A DNA stretch of 64,000 nucleotides. Source: Tenacibaculum skagerrakense. GTDB lineage: Bacteria; Bacteroidota; Bacteroidia; Flavobacteriales; Flavobacteriaceae. The notes beneath the pieces are model-generated. The model made no database searches. It was not told where the DNA came from and was given only the letters and a program-made list of their open reading frames with translations. The stretch is from the NCBI RefSeq assembly GCF_004345825.1, contig NZ_SLXM01000010.1, forward strand, positions 62,001 to 126,000. The letters are read 5' to 3'. Position 1 is the stretch's first letter; each line of letters begins with the position of its first letter. Made by a program: the position numbers and the translations under genes. Of the stretch, positions 1 to 9,466 are shown piece by piece.

Positions 1-1297
1 CTAATTGTTCGTCCGATTGCTTTTGTCCATCACTAACAATAAATATAGTTTCTCCTTTGTAAATTTCATTTAAATACTCAACTAAAAAAGCACTATGAGT
101 CTTTTTATCTGGAGCAGATTTAATTACGTTAGAAGAAGAAAATTCGTCTTGACTTTTTGAAAAGTGTGGAAAAACAACAGCGTTCTTAGCCTTGTCAGCC
201 ACTCTTTCAACTTGATCAGAATAAAAAGGACCAATTATAACATCACTCTCTTGAAGTTTATCTTCATCGATAATTCTTTCAATTAAACTTCCTCTGTTTC
301 CAGTATCAAAAACTGAAACATCAACTTGGATTCCCATGCTAGTAATTGAGTCCAAAGCCATTTCTGCTCCCATGTAAAAGTCCGTTACCATGTTCGCTAC
401 TCTAGCGCTACCTCCAGATTTTAAAACATCAAAAATATCTTCTTCTGGAAGACTATCAAGTTCTTTTGCTTTAAACGGTAATAAGAAAGTAAGTTTTATA
501 GGTTCTGAAATAGCAATTGTATCTAAATACATAGTTGAGCTATCAGAAGTTAGTTTCTCTTCAATTGGTCGAATTCTTAAAACCTGACCTATAGTTAATG
601 AATTATCAGCAATTTCTGGGAACTCAGGGTTTAAATCAATAAGTTCTTGTTTGCTAATATTGTAAAAACGAGTTAAACTATAAACTGTTTCCTTAGGTTG
701 TACGGTATGAGTAACATGATTTTTTAAGTCTTCTTCTCTAGAAATATATACCACCTTTTTCTCAGCTACTTTAACTTTTAATTCTTGTCCAACACTTAAT
801 AAATTATCCTTAATCTTGGGAAACTCAGGGTTTAACTTAATTAGTTCATCCTTAGTGATATTGTAAGTTTTAGTCAAGCGATACACAGTTTCACCTGGTT
901 GTACTGTATGAAACTTATAAGTATATATAGTTCTTACAATTTGAGTAGAGTCAGGAACTTCTTTAACTTTATCTACATCAGTTGTGTCTGGAATTTCTTG
1001 ATCAGTTTCGGTTTCAGTTACCACCTCCTTATCTTTTCCTTTATCTGTTTTTTGAATTATAGGAAGTGTTTTCTTAAATTCTGGATTTGGTATAATGATA
1101 GTACTATTAACAGTAGGATTATCTCCAACATCAGGATTTAATCTTTCTAAATCTTCAGTTTTAACATTAACTTTCTTAGCGATGTCTTTCAAAGTTTCAC
1201 CCTCTTGTACTTTATAAGAGATATACCTTTTTTGTTGACTACAAGAAACCAAAAGTGCTAAGACACATGTAATAGCCCAAAATTTTATTTTATTCAT
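1..1297 (-). CDS. LysM-repeat lipoprotein with periplasmic-binding-like domain (3' end outside window)
   Basis: The reading frame starts with ATG at 1297 and runs open to the window edge, so the C-terminus is missing (about 432 codons are visible). The N-terminus is a lipoprotein signal with Cys19 in an LLVSC lipobox. Three LysM-like repeats follow, each with a V-Q-x-x-E-T core and an L-N-P-E/D-like end (about residues 24-70, 125-175 and 190-240). After these comes an alpha/beta region resembling periplasmic ligand-binding folds (about 255 onward). LysM modules bind peptidoglycan, so this is probably an envelope-anchored protein; the ligand and role are unknown. It lies 34 bp downstream of guaA on the same strand, likely in one operon with it. 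Confidence 0.8.
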   Translation of the reverse strand, partial: MNKIKFWAITCVLALLVSCSQQKRYISYKVQEGETLKDIAKKVNVKTEDLERLNPDVGDNPTVNSTIIIPNPEFKKTLPIIQKTDKGKDKEVVTETETDQEIPDTTDVDKVKEVPDSTQIVRTIYTYKFHTVQPGETVYRLTKTYNITKDELIKLNPEFPKIKDNLLSVGQELKVKVAEKKVVYISREEDLKNHVTHTVQPKETVYSLTRFYNISKQELIDLNPEFPEIADNSLTIGQVLRIRPIEEKLTSDSSTMYLDTIAISEPIKLTFLLPFKAKELDSLPEEDIFDVLKSGGSARVANMVTDFYMGAEMALDSITSMGIQVDVSVFDTGNRGSLIERIIDEDKLQESDVIIGPFYSDQVERVADKAKNAVVFPHFSKSQDEFSSSNVIKSAPDKKTHSAFLVEYLNEIYKGETIFIVSDGQKQSDEQL

Positions 1298-1331
1298 ATA
1301 ACTTTTTTTAAACCAAAAATGAGACCAATTT

Positions 1332-2867
1332 TTATTCCCATTCTATTGTTGCTGGAGGTTTAGAGCTGATATCATAAACGACTCTATTTACTCCTTTAAC
1401 ATTGTTTATTATTTTATTAGATGTTTTTTGTAAAAATTCATAAGGTAAATTTACCCAATCAGCAGTCATACCATCGGTACTTTCAACTGCTCTTAGTGCA
1501 ACTACCTTTTCATATGTACGTTCATCTCCCATAACTCCAACAGAATTAACAGGTAATAAAATTGCGCCTGCTTGCCAAACGTTGTCGTACAATCCATTTT
1601 CTTTCAATCCGTCTATGAAAATAGCATCCACTTCCTGCAAAATACGAACTTTTTCTGAAGTGATATCTCCTAAAATTCGAATTGCTAATCCTGGTCCAGG
1701 GAAGGGATGTCTACCTAATAACTCTTTGTCAATTCCCATCGATGCTCCTACACGTCTAACTTCATCTTTAAAAATCATACGTAAAGGCTCTACAACTTTC
1801 AATTTCATAAAATCTGGTAAACCACCTACGTTATGATGACTTTTAATTGTTGCTGACGGACCACCATTTACTGAAACTGATTCAATTACATCAGGATAAA
1901 TAGTTCCTTGTGCTAACCATTTTGCATTTTCAACCTTGTTAGCTTCATCGTCAAAAACCTCAATAAAAACTCTTCCAATTGTTTTTCTTTTAGTTTCAGG
2001 ATCACTAATACCAGCTAAGGCAGATAAAAAACGTTCAGATGCATCTACACCTTTAACGTTTAATCCCATTCCTTCGTATTGCTTAAGTACATTTTCATAC
2101 TCATTTTTTCTTAGAAGGCCATTATTTACAAAAATACAGTGTAAGTTTTTACCTATTGCTTTGTGAAGTAAAACTCCAGCTACAGTTGAATCTACCCCTC
2201 CTGATAAACCTAAAATTACTTTATCATCTCCTATTTTTTCTTTTAAATCACTCACTGTTGATTCAACAAAAGAATTTGGTGTCCAGTTTTGTTCTAATCC
2301 AGCTATATCAACTAAGAAGTTTTGCAATAATTGAGTTCCATCAGTTGAATGATAAACTTCTGGGTGGAATTGAATTGCGTATGTCGTTTCCCCATCAATT
2401 TTATAAGCAGCATTTTCGACATCGTGTGTGCTAGCTAATAAAATTCCGTTTTCTGGTAAGTTTTTTATAGTATCTGAGTGGCTCATCCAAACTTGGCTAC
2501 CAGTTGTTATATTTTTAAAGAAAACTTCATCTTGTTGGACAAATGAAAGGTTAGCTCTTCCATACTCTCGAGTATTTGAAGGAGCTACTAAACCACCAGA
2601 GAAATGAGCTAAATATTGAGCTCCATAACACACAGCAAGTAGTGGTTTTTTTCCTCTAATGTTTGACAAATCAGGATGAGGTGCTTCTTCTGATCTAACA
2701 GAATAAGGACTACCTGATAAAATCACTGCCTTAAAGTTGTCTATGTTTTCTGGAATCTTATTGAAAGGATGAATCTCACAATAAATATTTAATTCTCTAA
2801 CGCGGCGAGCAATTAACTGAGTGTATTGCGAACCGAAATCTAAAATAAGTACGTTGTGTTGTTGCAT
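1332..2867 (-). CDS. guaA: GMP synthase (glutamine-hydrolysing)
   Basis: Converts XMP, ATP and glutamine to GMP, the last step of guanine nucleotide synthesis, in the cytoplasm. The class I glutamine amidotransferase domain has nucleophile Cys80 in LLAVCYGAQ and the His168/Glu170 pair in FHPEV. The ATP-pyrophosphatase domain has the PP-loop SGGVDS at 222-227. The C-terminal dimerisation domain carries the family signature [11 protein letters not shown]. The 511-aa length is normal. I chose the ATG at 2867 rather than a TTG two codons upstream, because [14 protein letters not shown] matches the usual family start. It sits 49 bp after the FabH-like gene. Confidence 0.97.
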   Translation of the reverse strand: MQQHNVLILDFGSQYTQLIARRVRELNIYCEIHPFNKIPENIDNFKAVILSGSPYSVRSEEAPHPDLSNIRGKKPLLAVCYGAQYLAHFSGGLVAPSNTREYGRANLSFVQQDEVFFKNITTGSQVWMSHSDTIKNLPENGILLASTHDVENAAYKIDGETTYAIQFHPEVYHSTDGTQLLQNFLVDIAGLEQNWTPNSFVESTVSDLKEKIGDDKVILGLSGGVDSTVAGVLLHKAIGKNLHCIFVNNGLLRKNEYENVLKQYEGMGLNVKGVDASERFLSALAGISDPETKRKTIGRVFIEVFDDEANKVENAKWLAQGTIYPDVIESVSVNGGPSATIKSHHNVGGLPDFMKLKVVEPLRMIFKDEVRRVGASMGIDKELLGRHPFPGPGLAIRILGDITSEKVRILQEVDAIFIDGLKENGLYDNVWQAGAILLPVNSVGVMGDERTYEKVVALRAVESTDGMTADWVNLPYEFLQKTSNKIINNVKGVNRVVYDISSKPPATIEWE

Positions 2868-2916
2868 CCGCAAAAATAATAGTTTGATTTTATTTTTGCT
2901 TGTATTTTTTTAGAAT

Positions 2917-3978
2917 TTAATAACGATAAACAATTGCATTAATATTCATACCTGCTCCAACTGATGCTAAGATAATTACATCTCCTTTTTCAACAGTATG
3001 ATTTTCAATTTTATTATTTAAAACTAAATCTAACAATGTTGGCACCGTAGCTACAGAACTGTTTCCTAGTTTATGAATACTCATTGGCATAATAAATTCC
3101 GGAACAGGTTTTTTATAAAGTCTGTAAAAGCGTTTGATAATTGCTTCATCCATTTTTTCATTTGCTTGATGGATAAAAACTTTTTTAACTTCAGAAATAT
3201 CAACATTACTTTTATCTAACGCTATTTTCATAGCATTTGGAACATGATTTAAAGCGAATTCATATATTTTTCGTCCATACATTTTAATATAGCGAACATT
3301 TGGATCTTCATTTTTATCATAAGAATTTCCAAAATATAAATGAAAAGCTTCTTTTTTTGCAAAAGTTTGTGAAGCATGACTCAAAATTCCGCTTTCAGTA
3401 TCTTCAGAAGCTTGAACAATACAAGCACCAGCTCCATCACTATAAATCATAGAATCTCTATCGTGTTTGTCAATAACTCTAGATAAAGTCTCTGAACCAA
3501 TTACTAATACTGTTTTTGCTATTTCAGCTTTTATAAACGCTTTTGCTTGAATTACACCTTCAACCCAACCCGGACATCCGAATAAAATGTCGTAAGCAAC
3601 GCAATTCGGATTTTCAATTTTTAATAAGTGCTTAACTCTAGTAGCCAAACTAGGTAGAATATCACTTTGTATAGCATCACTTTTTACATCTCCAAAATTA
3701 TGAGCAAAAATTATATAATCTATAGTTTCGGAATCAATTCCTGCGTTTTCAATAGCTTTTTCAGCAGCTAAATAACCCAAATCAGATGCGTTAAAATGAT
3801 TTTCAGCATACCGGCGTTCTTCAATACCAGTTATTGTTTTAAACTTTTGAATAATTACAGTATTGTTTGAATCAAAAGAAGATCCATCGGCATTTAAAAA
3901 ACGATTGCCGTTAAATTGCTTGTTTTCCTTTTTGATGGTTGGAATGTAGCTACCAGTTCCTGTAATTATTGCTGTCAT
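2917..3978 (-). CDS. Beta-ketoacyl-ACP synthase III (FabH-like)
   Basis: Thiolase-fold condensing enzyme of 353 aa. The catalytic triad of the KAS III family is visible: Cys135 in FGCPGW, His270 in FIHQAN and Asn306 in LGNSSV. The HQAN variant and the divergent sequence around the Cys set it apart from a housekeeping FabH (usually about 330 aa with AAC around the Cys). It may therefore be a specialised paralogue, for instance for branched or aryl precursors, rather than the main chain-initiating enzyme. It is first in a probable operon with guaA and the LysM lipoprotein. The 227 bp upstream hold a TACTTTTG box (4048-4055) that could be a -7 element; no matching -33 was seen. Confidence 0.85.
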   Translation of the reverse strand: MTAIITGTGSYIPTIKKENKQFNGNRFLNADGSSFDSNNTVIIQKFKTITGIEERRYAENHFNASDLGYLAAEKAIENAGIDSETIDYIIFAHNFGDVKSDAIQSDILPSLATRVKHLLKIENPNCVAYDILFGCPGWVEGVIQAKAFIKAEIAKTVLVIGSETLSRVIDKHDRDSMIYSDGAGACIVQASEDTESGILSHASQTFAKKEAFHLYFGNSYDKNEDPNVRYIKMYGRKIYEFALNHVPNAMKIALDKSNVDISEVKKVFIHQANEKMDEAIIKRFYRLYKKPVPEFIMPMSIHKLGNSSVATVPTLLDLVLNNKIENHTVEKGDVIILASVGAGMNINAIVYRY

Positions 3979-4205
3979 ATTTATAACTATTAGGGCTTAC
4001 TATAACAACAAATTAACAGGATTTAGTGTGTATAACCAATTAATTGTCAAAAGTATATTTTATTTTTATGAATTTCTAAATTTAAGATATTTTAAATTGT
4101 GTTATCCTTAAAAAATAAACATGAATATTATTAATAATTAATCTAAAACCTTTTAGTAAATGTGTTTTTTGCAATAAAAAACTTAAAATACTGAAAAAGT
4201 ATAAT

Positions 4206-4688
4206 TTAAAGGTATGAGCTGTCAAATGAAAAAGGTAGGAGAGAAGCTAAAGAGCTAACTTTAATAATTTTACCAGTTTCTCCCATAAAAATTATTTCAA
4301 TAGGTTCTTTTTGGTTGAATTCATACTCATATAGTGCTTGTCTACATGCGCCACAAGGACCAACTGGATTTTTAACTTCTACTTCAGATGAAGCTGCTGT
4401 AATAGCTATTTTTTTAACAACCATATTTGGATACAAAGCTCCTGCGCTCCAAATAGCTACTCGTTCAGCACACATACCTGATGGATAAGCAGCGTTCTCT
4501 TGATTGTTTCCAGTTATAATTTTACCATTATCTAACAATAATGCTGCACCTACTTTAAATTTAGAGTATGGAGCATAGGCATTATTTCTTGCTATAATAG
4601 CTTCATTCATTAATTCTTGTTCATCTGAAGTTAACTCAGAAACAAGATCATACATTTTCGCTTTTAAAGAAAAATCGATTTCTTTCAT
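4206..4688 (-). CDS. cdd: Cytidine deaminase
   Basis: Zinc enzyme that deaminates cytidine and deoxycytidine to uridine in pyrimidine salvage. Zinc ligands and catalytic Glu are visible: Cys73-Ala-Glu75 and the PCGAC motif with Cys112 and Cys115. The 160-aa length fits the homotetrameric/dimeric class. I use the ATG at 4688; the TTG five codons upstream lies within the T-run of the upstream terminator hairpin. It follows porV, an adjacency I recall from other flavobacteria. The T-tract of the porV hairpin ends only 13 nt before this ATG, leaving almost no room for a separate promoter. Confidence 0.93.
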   Translation of the reverse strand: MKEIDFSLKAKMYDLVSELTSDEQELMNEAIIARNNAYAPYSKFKVGAALLLDNGKIITGNNQENAAYPSGMCAERVAIWSAGALYPNMVVKKIAITAASSEVEVKNPVGPCGACRQALYEYEFNQKEPIEIIFMGETGKIIKVSSLASLLPFSFDSSYL

Positions 4689-4701
4689 AAATTTTAAAGT
4701 C

Positions 4702-4726
4702 AAAAAAAGCAGTCATGTCGACTGCT
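4702..4726 (-). terminator. Hairpin plus T-run after porV, abutting cdd
   Basis: On the minus strand a perfect 7-bp stem (AGCAGTC / GACTGCT) with a 5-nt loop is followed at once by seven T. It is a typical factor-independent terminator for the porU-porV transcript. Because cdd starts 13 nt further on, it may act as an attenuator rather than a full stop. Confidence 0.75.
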
Positions 4727-4762
4727 CTTCTATATTTTATACTAATATACTAAAAAACAATA

Positions 4763-5875
4763 TTAATAATCTTCATAAATTTCTCCGATGTCAAAAGATA
4801 AAGAAAAACGTAATGTGTTTTCTAATGGGTTGTTAACATCAGATGTATTTACTAAATATGATAAGTCTACAGAAAAAGCTTGGGCTGTAAAACCAGCACC
4901 TAGTGTAAAGAATTTTCTATTTCCTTTTGTTTCACTTTCATTAAAATAACCAGCTCTTACAGCAAATGCGTTATTATATAAATATTCAGCACCTAAAGAC
5001 CAGTTAACTTCTCTTAATTCTTCACTAAAAGGTCTATCTCCTAAAGAAGTAAACATTCCTTCAAACCATCCACGAGATGAAAGAGAACCACTTGATGGTA
5101 CTAATAGTTTTCTAAATTCAAGATTTACACCTAAAGTGTTATAATCATCAAAGATGAAGTCAAATCCACCTCCTAATTTTCCAATTGTAGGAATAAAGTT
5201 TTCTTCACCAGGAGTATATTCAACTTTTGGTCCAATGTTAGCCACATTAACACCAATACGGTAGCGACCATTAAAAGTTCCATAATTTTCTTCGTCAGAT
5301 TGATAATAAGCAGAAATATCTACAGCAAATGAATTTACAGCTTCTAAAGAGTTATTATCTACATCAAGATTTGAGTTAATATATTTTAAACCAACACCCA
5401 TAGAAAACTTTTCACTTAATTTTAAAGAGTAATATCCTGATAAAGCAAATTCACTTGGATTAATGCTACCAGTACTGTTTCCACTGTTATCTGTTAAGTC
5501 AATTCTACCTAATGAGAAAAATTTTAAATCTGCTCCCCAAGCACTATTTTCACTAAATCTATTTACAACAGAAAAATTACCTGCAAAAATATCATCTGTT
5601 AAGTTTCGTAACCATGGTACATAACTTACTCCTACACTTAATTTACTTTTGTTAAAAGCAATTTTTGCAGCGTTGTGGAATAAAGCATAAGCATCTGAAG
5701 ATGTTGCTACACCTATTTCTCCCATACCACCAGCTCTTGCATCGGTACTAATTTGAAGAAAAGGAACAGAGGTAGTAATTGCTCCCTCATTAATTTGAGC
5801 TCTTGTAGTTAGAGCTAAGAAGTTAATTAATAGTAGCGTTAATAGTGTTGATTTTTTCATTTTTAAATTTAACAT
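4763..5875 (-). CDS. porV: Type IX secretion outer-membrane protein PorV (LptO)
   Basis: FadL-like beta-barrel of the type IX secretion system. In the known system it shuttles cargo from the SprA translocon to the PorU sortase complex. The protein is 370 aa with a signal peptide ending in an A-L-T-T-R-A-Q-like cleavage region. The mature N-terminus has the conserved family segment FLQISTDARAGGMGE, followed by repeated amphipathic strands and an aromatic-rich end. The start could be the ATG at 5875 or the one at 5860, which gives a cleaner signal peptide (MKKSTLL). It lies 24 bp downstream of porU, as in Flavobacterium johnsoniae. Confidence 0.95.
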   Translation of the reverse strand: MLNLKMKKSTLLTLLLINFLALTTRAQINEGAITTSVPFLQISTDARAGGMGEIGVATSSDAYALFHNAAKIAFNKSKLSVGVSYVPWLRNLTDDIFAGNFSVVNRFSENSAWGADLKFFSLGRIDLTDNSGNSTGSINPSEFALSGYYSLKLSEKFSMGVGLKYINSNLDVDNNSLEAVNSFAVDISAYYQSDEENYGTFNGRYRIGVNVANIGPKVEYTPGEENFIPTIGKLGGGFDFIFDDYNTLGVNLEFRKLLVPSSGSLSSRGWFEGMFTSLGDRPFSEELREVNWSLGAEYLYNNAFAVRAGYFNESETKGNRKFFTLGAGFTAQAFSVDLSYLVNTSDVNNPLENTLRFSLSFDIGEIYEDY

Positions 5876-5899
5876 TGTTTTGGCAAATATATAATTTTA

Positions 5900-8800
5900 T
5901 TATAGTATAACCAGTTTCTCATATTTTTCTGCGGAAAGGTTGCTTACTGTAGATCTGACTTTTAGTTTGTATAAGTAAACGCCTTTACCAATTTTATTAC
6001 CAAAATCGTCTAATCCATTCCAATTTATACTTCTAGATAATCCCCCAGTAGTTTGAACGGTTTGGTTTATAGTTTTAACGAGTTTACCTGAAATTGTAAA
6101 AACTTGAACTTGAACTTCTAAAGATTCATTTGGTTTGTTGTGATTGAACCAAAACTCAGTATAGTTAGTGAAAGGATTTGGATAATTCAGTACATTTTCT
6201 AAAACCAGTTTAGCATCGCTCACAACCTCAAAGGTTAACGTAGCTTCAGATGAATTATTATATGTATCCCATGCTTTTATTTTTATTGTATGTGTTCCTA
6301 CAGATAAATCTCTAAGTTGGTAGTTTACAGTTCCTTTAGTAAAGTCGTCAAGATCCGTTTCATAAAAGTCATTAAGAATAATAGGTTCCGATTGATTGTC
6401 GTCTAAAATAGCAACAATATCATGATCAACAGCCGTTATGGATGTGTTAATTCCACTTATGTCGGATAGTTTTATGATTAAATTAGGAGAGGTATTTGTG
6501 GTTCCACCATCTATAAATGATTCGTCATTCATAAATGGTTGTATTTCCGGGCCAATAATATCTTCAGGAGCATTATTGTTAATTCCACCGACTATTACAT
6601 CTAAATTAATTCCTGATTTATCAATTTCTTGATTTTCTGCATAAAAACTAACTTTTGCATTACCGTAAGTAATTTTAATGTCTTTAGGAACTATAAATTC
6701 GAAGCTAAAATTACCGTTTTGTACAGATGATTTCCCCCTAAAAATTTTACTTTCTTGAGAGTCAAAGGTGTTCACAATTCCAAAACCATCATTGTCTAAA
6801 GTAGTTTTATCAATTGGTTTATCAAAAATGGTGGTGAACACAGTACCATTAAAATTATTTAGCGGAGTTCCTGAGTTGTCGGTAACAATACCATCTATTT
6901 TAATTCTTGATAATGCCTTTAAAGTATCCACAGGCTGTGTTATTGGAACATCATTAATCCTGCTAATTCGAACGTCAGGTTTTGGAATGGCTAATTTCAT
7001 AGCTGGATCTCCAAAATAATAAATGAAAAAACGCTGACTACTCGTAGTTTCATTTTTTGTTTTTATTAAATTAGTTGAAATTGCATCATTAGCATTATCA
7101 AAGTCCAAAACATAAGCAGTTAAATCTTTATTGAAAGCTTCTCCAAGAGAAATAAAAATATCTCTAGTGGTGGTAATCATACTAACAGAACCTCCATTCG
7201 GATTTAAAAATAATTGTTCTCCAGCAGTATCTCTTAGAGGATTATCAAAACGAGAAAATTCACATGTAACAGTTATAAATAGAGGAAGAAAATTATTGTT
7301 AAAATCTTGTATTTGCGGAATTTCTAAAACACGTTCCGCAGCTAAACCATCTTCACCACCATGTCCGAAATAATCAAAAACCAGCGTTCCTTTTTCAATA
7401 GCATTAGTAATTGCATTTTTCACTAATGGATAACGTTCACCACCTGATGAATTTTCTTGTTTGAAAGCATCAGCATAAATTTTATTAACATTAAAAATAG
7501 GTTTGTATTTTTTAATACTATCTGCAACTTCTTCCAAACCAGATTGTAATGTGGCATCTGTAGAAACATCAATATCATCGGCAACTAAAGTAACAGTGTT
7601 TCTCCAATCTCCGAGAGAAGTAGCATTGTAGTATTTTAAAATTTTATTGACAACATTATTTGCCTGTTGAACAGTTGAAACTGGGATTCTACCTGAACTG
7701 ATATCTATGTTATCATTACCTAACATTCTTCCATCTGCATCATCAATCATTACAAAGTAATCATCGGTAACATAAGAAGAGACTAAGTCAAAACTTTGTG
7801 TAGCATGAAATGTTGGTACAATATTATTATTCCCAGAGATTCGATCTTTATAATCGTAAGATGAATCACCAAAAAAACAAACATATTTAAGTTTGTTTGT
7901 AGATGAGTTGTCGTAAAGAAATTTTATAAAATCTCGTATTCCAGTAATGTCTGGACTACCAGATGAGAATTCATTATAAATTTCTGACAGCAATACAACT
8001 CTAGCATTGAGACCTGAATTGTTTTGATGGTAATCAGCTAATCTCTTAGCTTCATTAAATAAGTTTTGATTAGTAATAATCAAATAATCTATATTGACTA
8101 AAGAATGTAAGTTTTGATTTGTGACTGTTCTATCTTGAATTTGAATAGGATTGTAAAAATCATTTTCATTTACAACTACATATTCATTTAAATTGCCTCC
8201 ATTCGCATTAAAAATAAAGTTAGCAGTTGAACCAGATTCATTTTCTACATTGGTTATATTAATTGGGTCAGCAACATTCCACACTTGAAATATATCTGAA
8301 GAATTTCCAATAGAATATTGAATGATACCTGTACTTTTTGCTTGTGCAAAACTTCTAAAACCAAATTGTTTTCCTGAGGAAATTAGATTTTTCTTTCCAG
8401 TTACCTCAATGTAATCTAAAAATGCTCTAGCGGATGGATTACCATTATTATTGTAATCTAATTGAATTGAAATGGAATTAGTACCATTGACCTGAGATAT
8501 ACTTTGTCCATATCTTGCTAATCCTGAAGAAGTAGAAGTAGAAACAGGAGGGAAACCTATGGTAGGAGTGTTGTTACCATTAACGGTTATATTCATATTA
8601 GAAGCAGTCGAAGATTGAGCTGCTGCCGTAACCTTAACATTTACTAACGAACCAGGTTGAGCATTTTCAAATGGGATTGTAAAATTTTGAGAACGATTAA
8701 CTGAAAAATTTTCTCCAAACCACAATCTACCTACAGCTAATAAACTAACATCTTCTTTTTCATAAAAGATAAAATCATCGTAGGCATTAATTGTAGTTGT

Positions 8801-9280
8801 AGGAGTTCCACTTACTAAATTCTCATTATTAATTCTTTTGCCAGGCGTATCTCCAATAGTTATGAAATAATAAGCTTGATCTGAATAAATATTTTGAACG
8901 TGACTAGCAGTTTCATTTACAATATCCGTTGTCCAACTATGAGGTCCAATTCCATAAAAAAGAATATAATCATTACTATTAAAAGAACCGTCTTCGGCAC
9001 CATTAATGTAAATAGCATTTTCTTGTAAATCAGAATATCTAAAGTCAGAAGCTAATTCAGGTAATGTTTTTCCGCCATTACCATATATTTTGATGTTATT
9101 AGGATTAATTGAATTGGTGTTGATTCCGAGATTTCTTAGAAAATTAGCATCTATTTTAAAAACTCCAGTAGTGTCGATTGCAAATTTATACCAAGTTCCA
9201 GAAGAAAGAACTGAATTGGTACTTTGACTACCACTGAAAAAACTTGTAAATAGGAATAAAAAAAATAGAAGTCTTTTCAT
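5900..9280 (-). CDS. porU: Type IX secretion sortase PorU
   Basis: Gingipain-like C25 cysteine peptidase that, in the known system, removes C-terminal sorting domains of secreted cargo and attaches the cargo to the cell surface. The protein is 1126 aa with a signal peptide. The peptidase domain has the catalytic His in DYFGHGG (about residue 637) and the catalytic Cys in TVTCEFSRFD (about 672). Immunoglobulin-like regions follow. The last 90 or so residues form a type A sorting domain (NYPNPF, then GKLVK and GKGVYLYKL), which PorU is known to carry itself. It is divergent from gldJ, the same arrangement as in F. johnsoniae. Confidence 0.96.
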   Translation of the reverse strand: MKRLLFFLFLFTSFFSGSQSTNSVLSSGTWYKFAIDTTGVFKIDANFLRNLGINTNSINPNNIKIYGNGGKTLPELASDFRYSDLQENAIYINGAEDGSFNSNDYILFYGIGPHSWTTDIVNETASHVQNIYSDQAYYFITIGDTPGKRINNENLVSGTPTTTINAYDDFIFYEKEDVSLLAVGRLWFGENFSVNRSQNFTIPFENAQPGSLVNVKVTAAAQSSTASNMNITVNGNNTPTIGFPPVSTSTSSGLARYGQSISQVNGTNSISIQLDYNNNGNPSARAFLDYIEVTGKKNLISSGKQFGFRSFAQAKSTGIIQYSIGNSSDIFQVWNVADPINITNVENESGSTANFIFNANGGNLNEYVVVNENDFYNPIQIQDRTVTNQNLHSLVNIDYLIITNQNLFNEAKRLADYHQNNSGLNARVVLLSEIYNEFSSGSPDITGIRDFIKFLYDNSSTNKLKYVCFFGDSSYDYKDRISGNNNIVPTFHATQSFDLVSSYVTDDYFVMIDDADGRMLGNDNIDISSGRIPVSTVQQANNVVNKILKYYNATSLGDWRNTVTLVADDIDVSTDATLQSGLEEVADSIKKYKPIFNVNKIYADAFKQENSSGGERYPLVKNAITNAIEKGTLVFDYFGHGGEDGLAAERVLEIPQIQDFNNNFLPLFITVTCEFSRFDNPLRDTAGEQLFLNPNGGSVSMITTTRDIFISLGEAFNKDLTAYVLDFDNANDAISTNLIKTKNETTSSQRFFIYYFGDPAMKLAIPKPDVRISRINDVPITQPVDTLKALSRIKIDGIVTDNSGTPLNNFNGTVFTTIFDKPIDKTTLDNDGFGIVNTFDSQESKIFRGKSSVQNGNFSFEFIVPKDIKITYGNAKVSFYAENQEIDKSGINLDVIVGGINNNAPEDIIGPEIQPFMNDESFIDGGTTNTSPNLIIKLSDISGINTSITAVDHDIVAILDDNQSEPIILNDFYETDLDDFTKGTVNYQLRDLSVGTHTIKIKAWDTYNNSSEATLTFEVVSDAKLVLENVLNYPNPFTNYTEFWFNHNKPNESLEVQVQVFTISGKLVKTINQTVQTTGGLSRSINWNGLDDFGNKIGKGVYLYKLKVRSTVSNLSAEKYEKLVIL

Positions 9281-9466
9281 AAATTCAAATAAGATAACGA
9301 AATGGTTATGACGTTAGTATATCTTTTTGCAAGATTACTTATAATAAAATGAAAAAGCAATCGTTAAGAAAGAGTATTTCATACATATAATAAAATTATT
9401 ATATTTATATAATTGTATTCAATGATAAATGTTGTAAATTGCCGCACCCTAAAATTAAGTAAATAC

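Noticed and set aside
390..1141. Two short plus-strand frames near the left edge
   Set aside because: They are antisense to the LysM lipoprotein, which is open through this region and has a coherent signal peptide and repeats.
9413..9466. Longer gldJ start at a TTG
   Set aside because: It would add 18 residues before a perfect lipoprotein signal; the ATG at 9467 fits the family.
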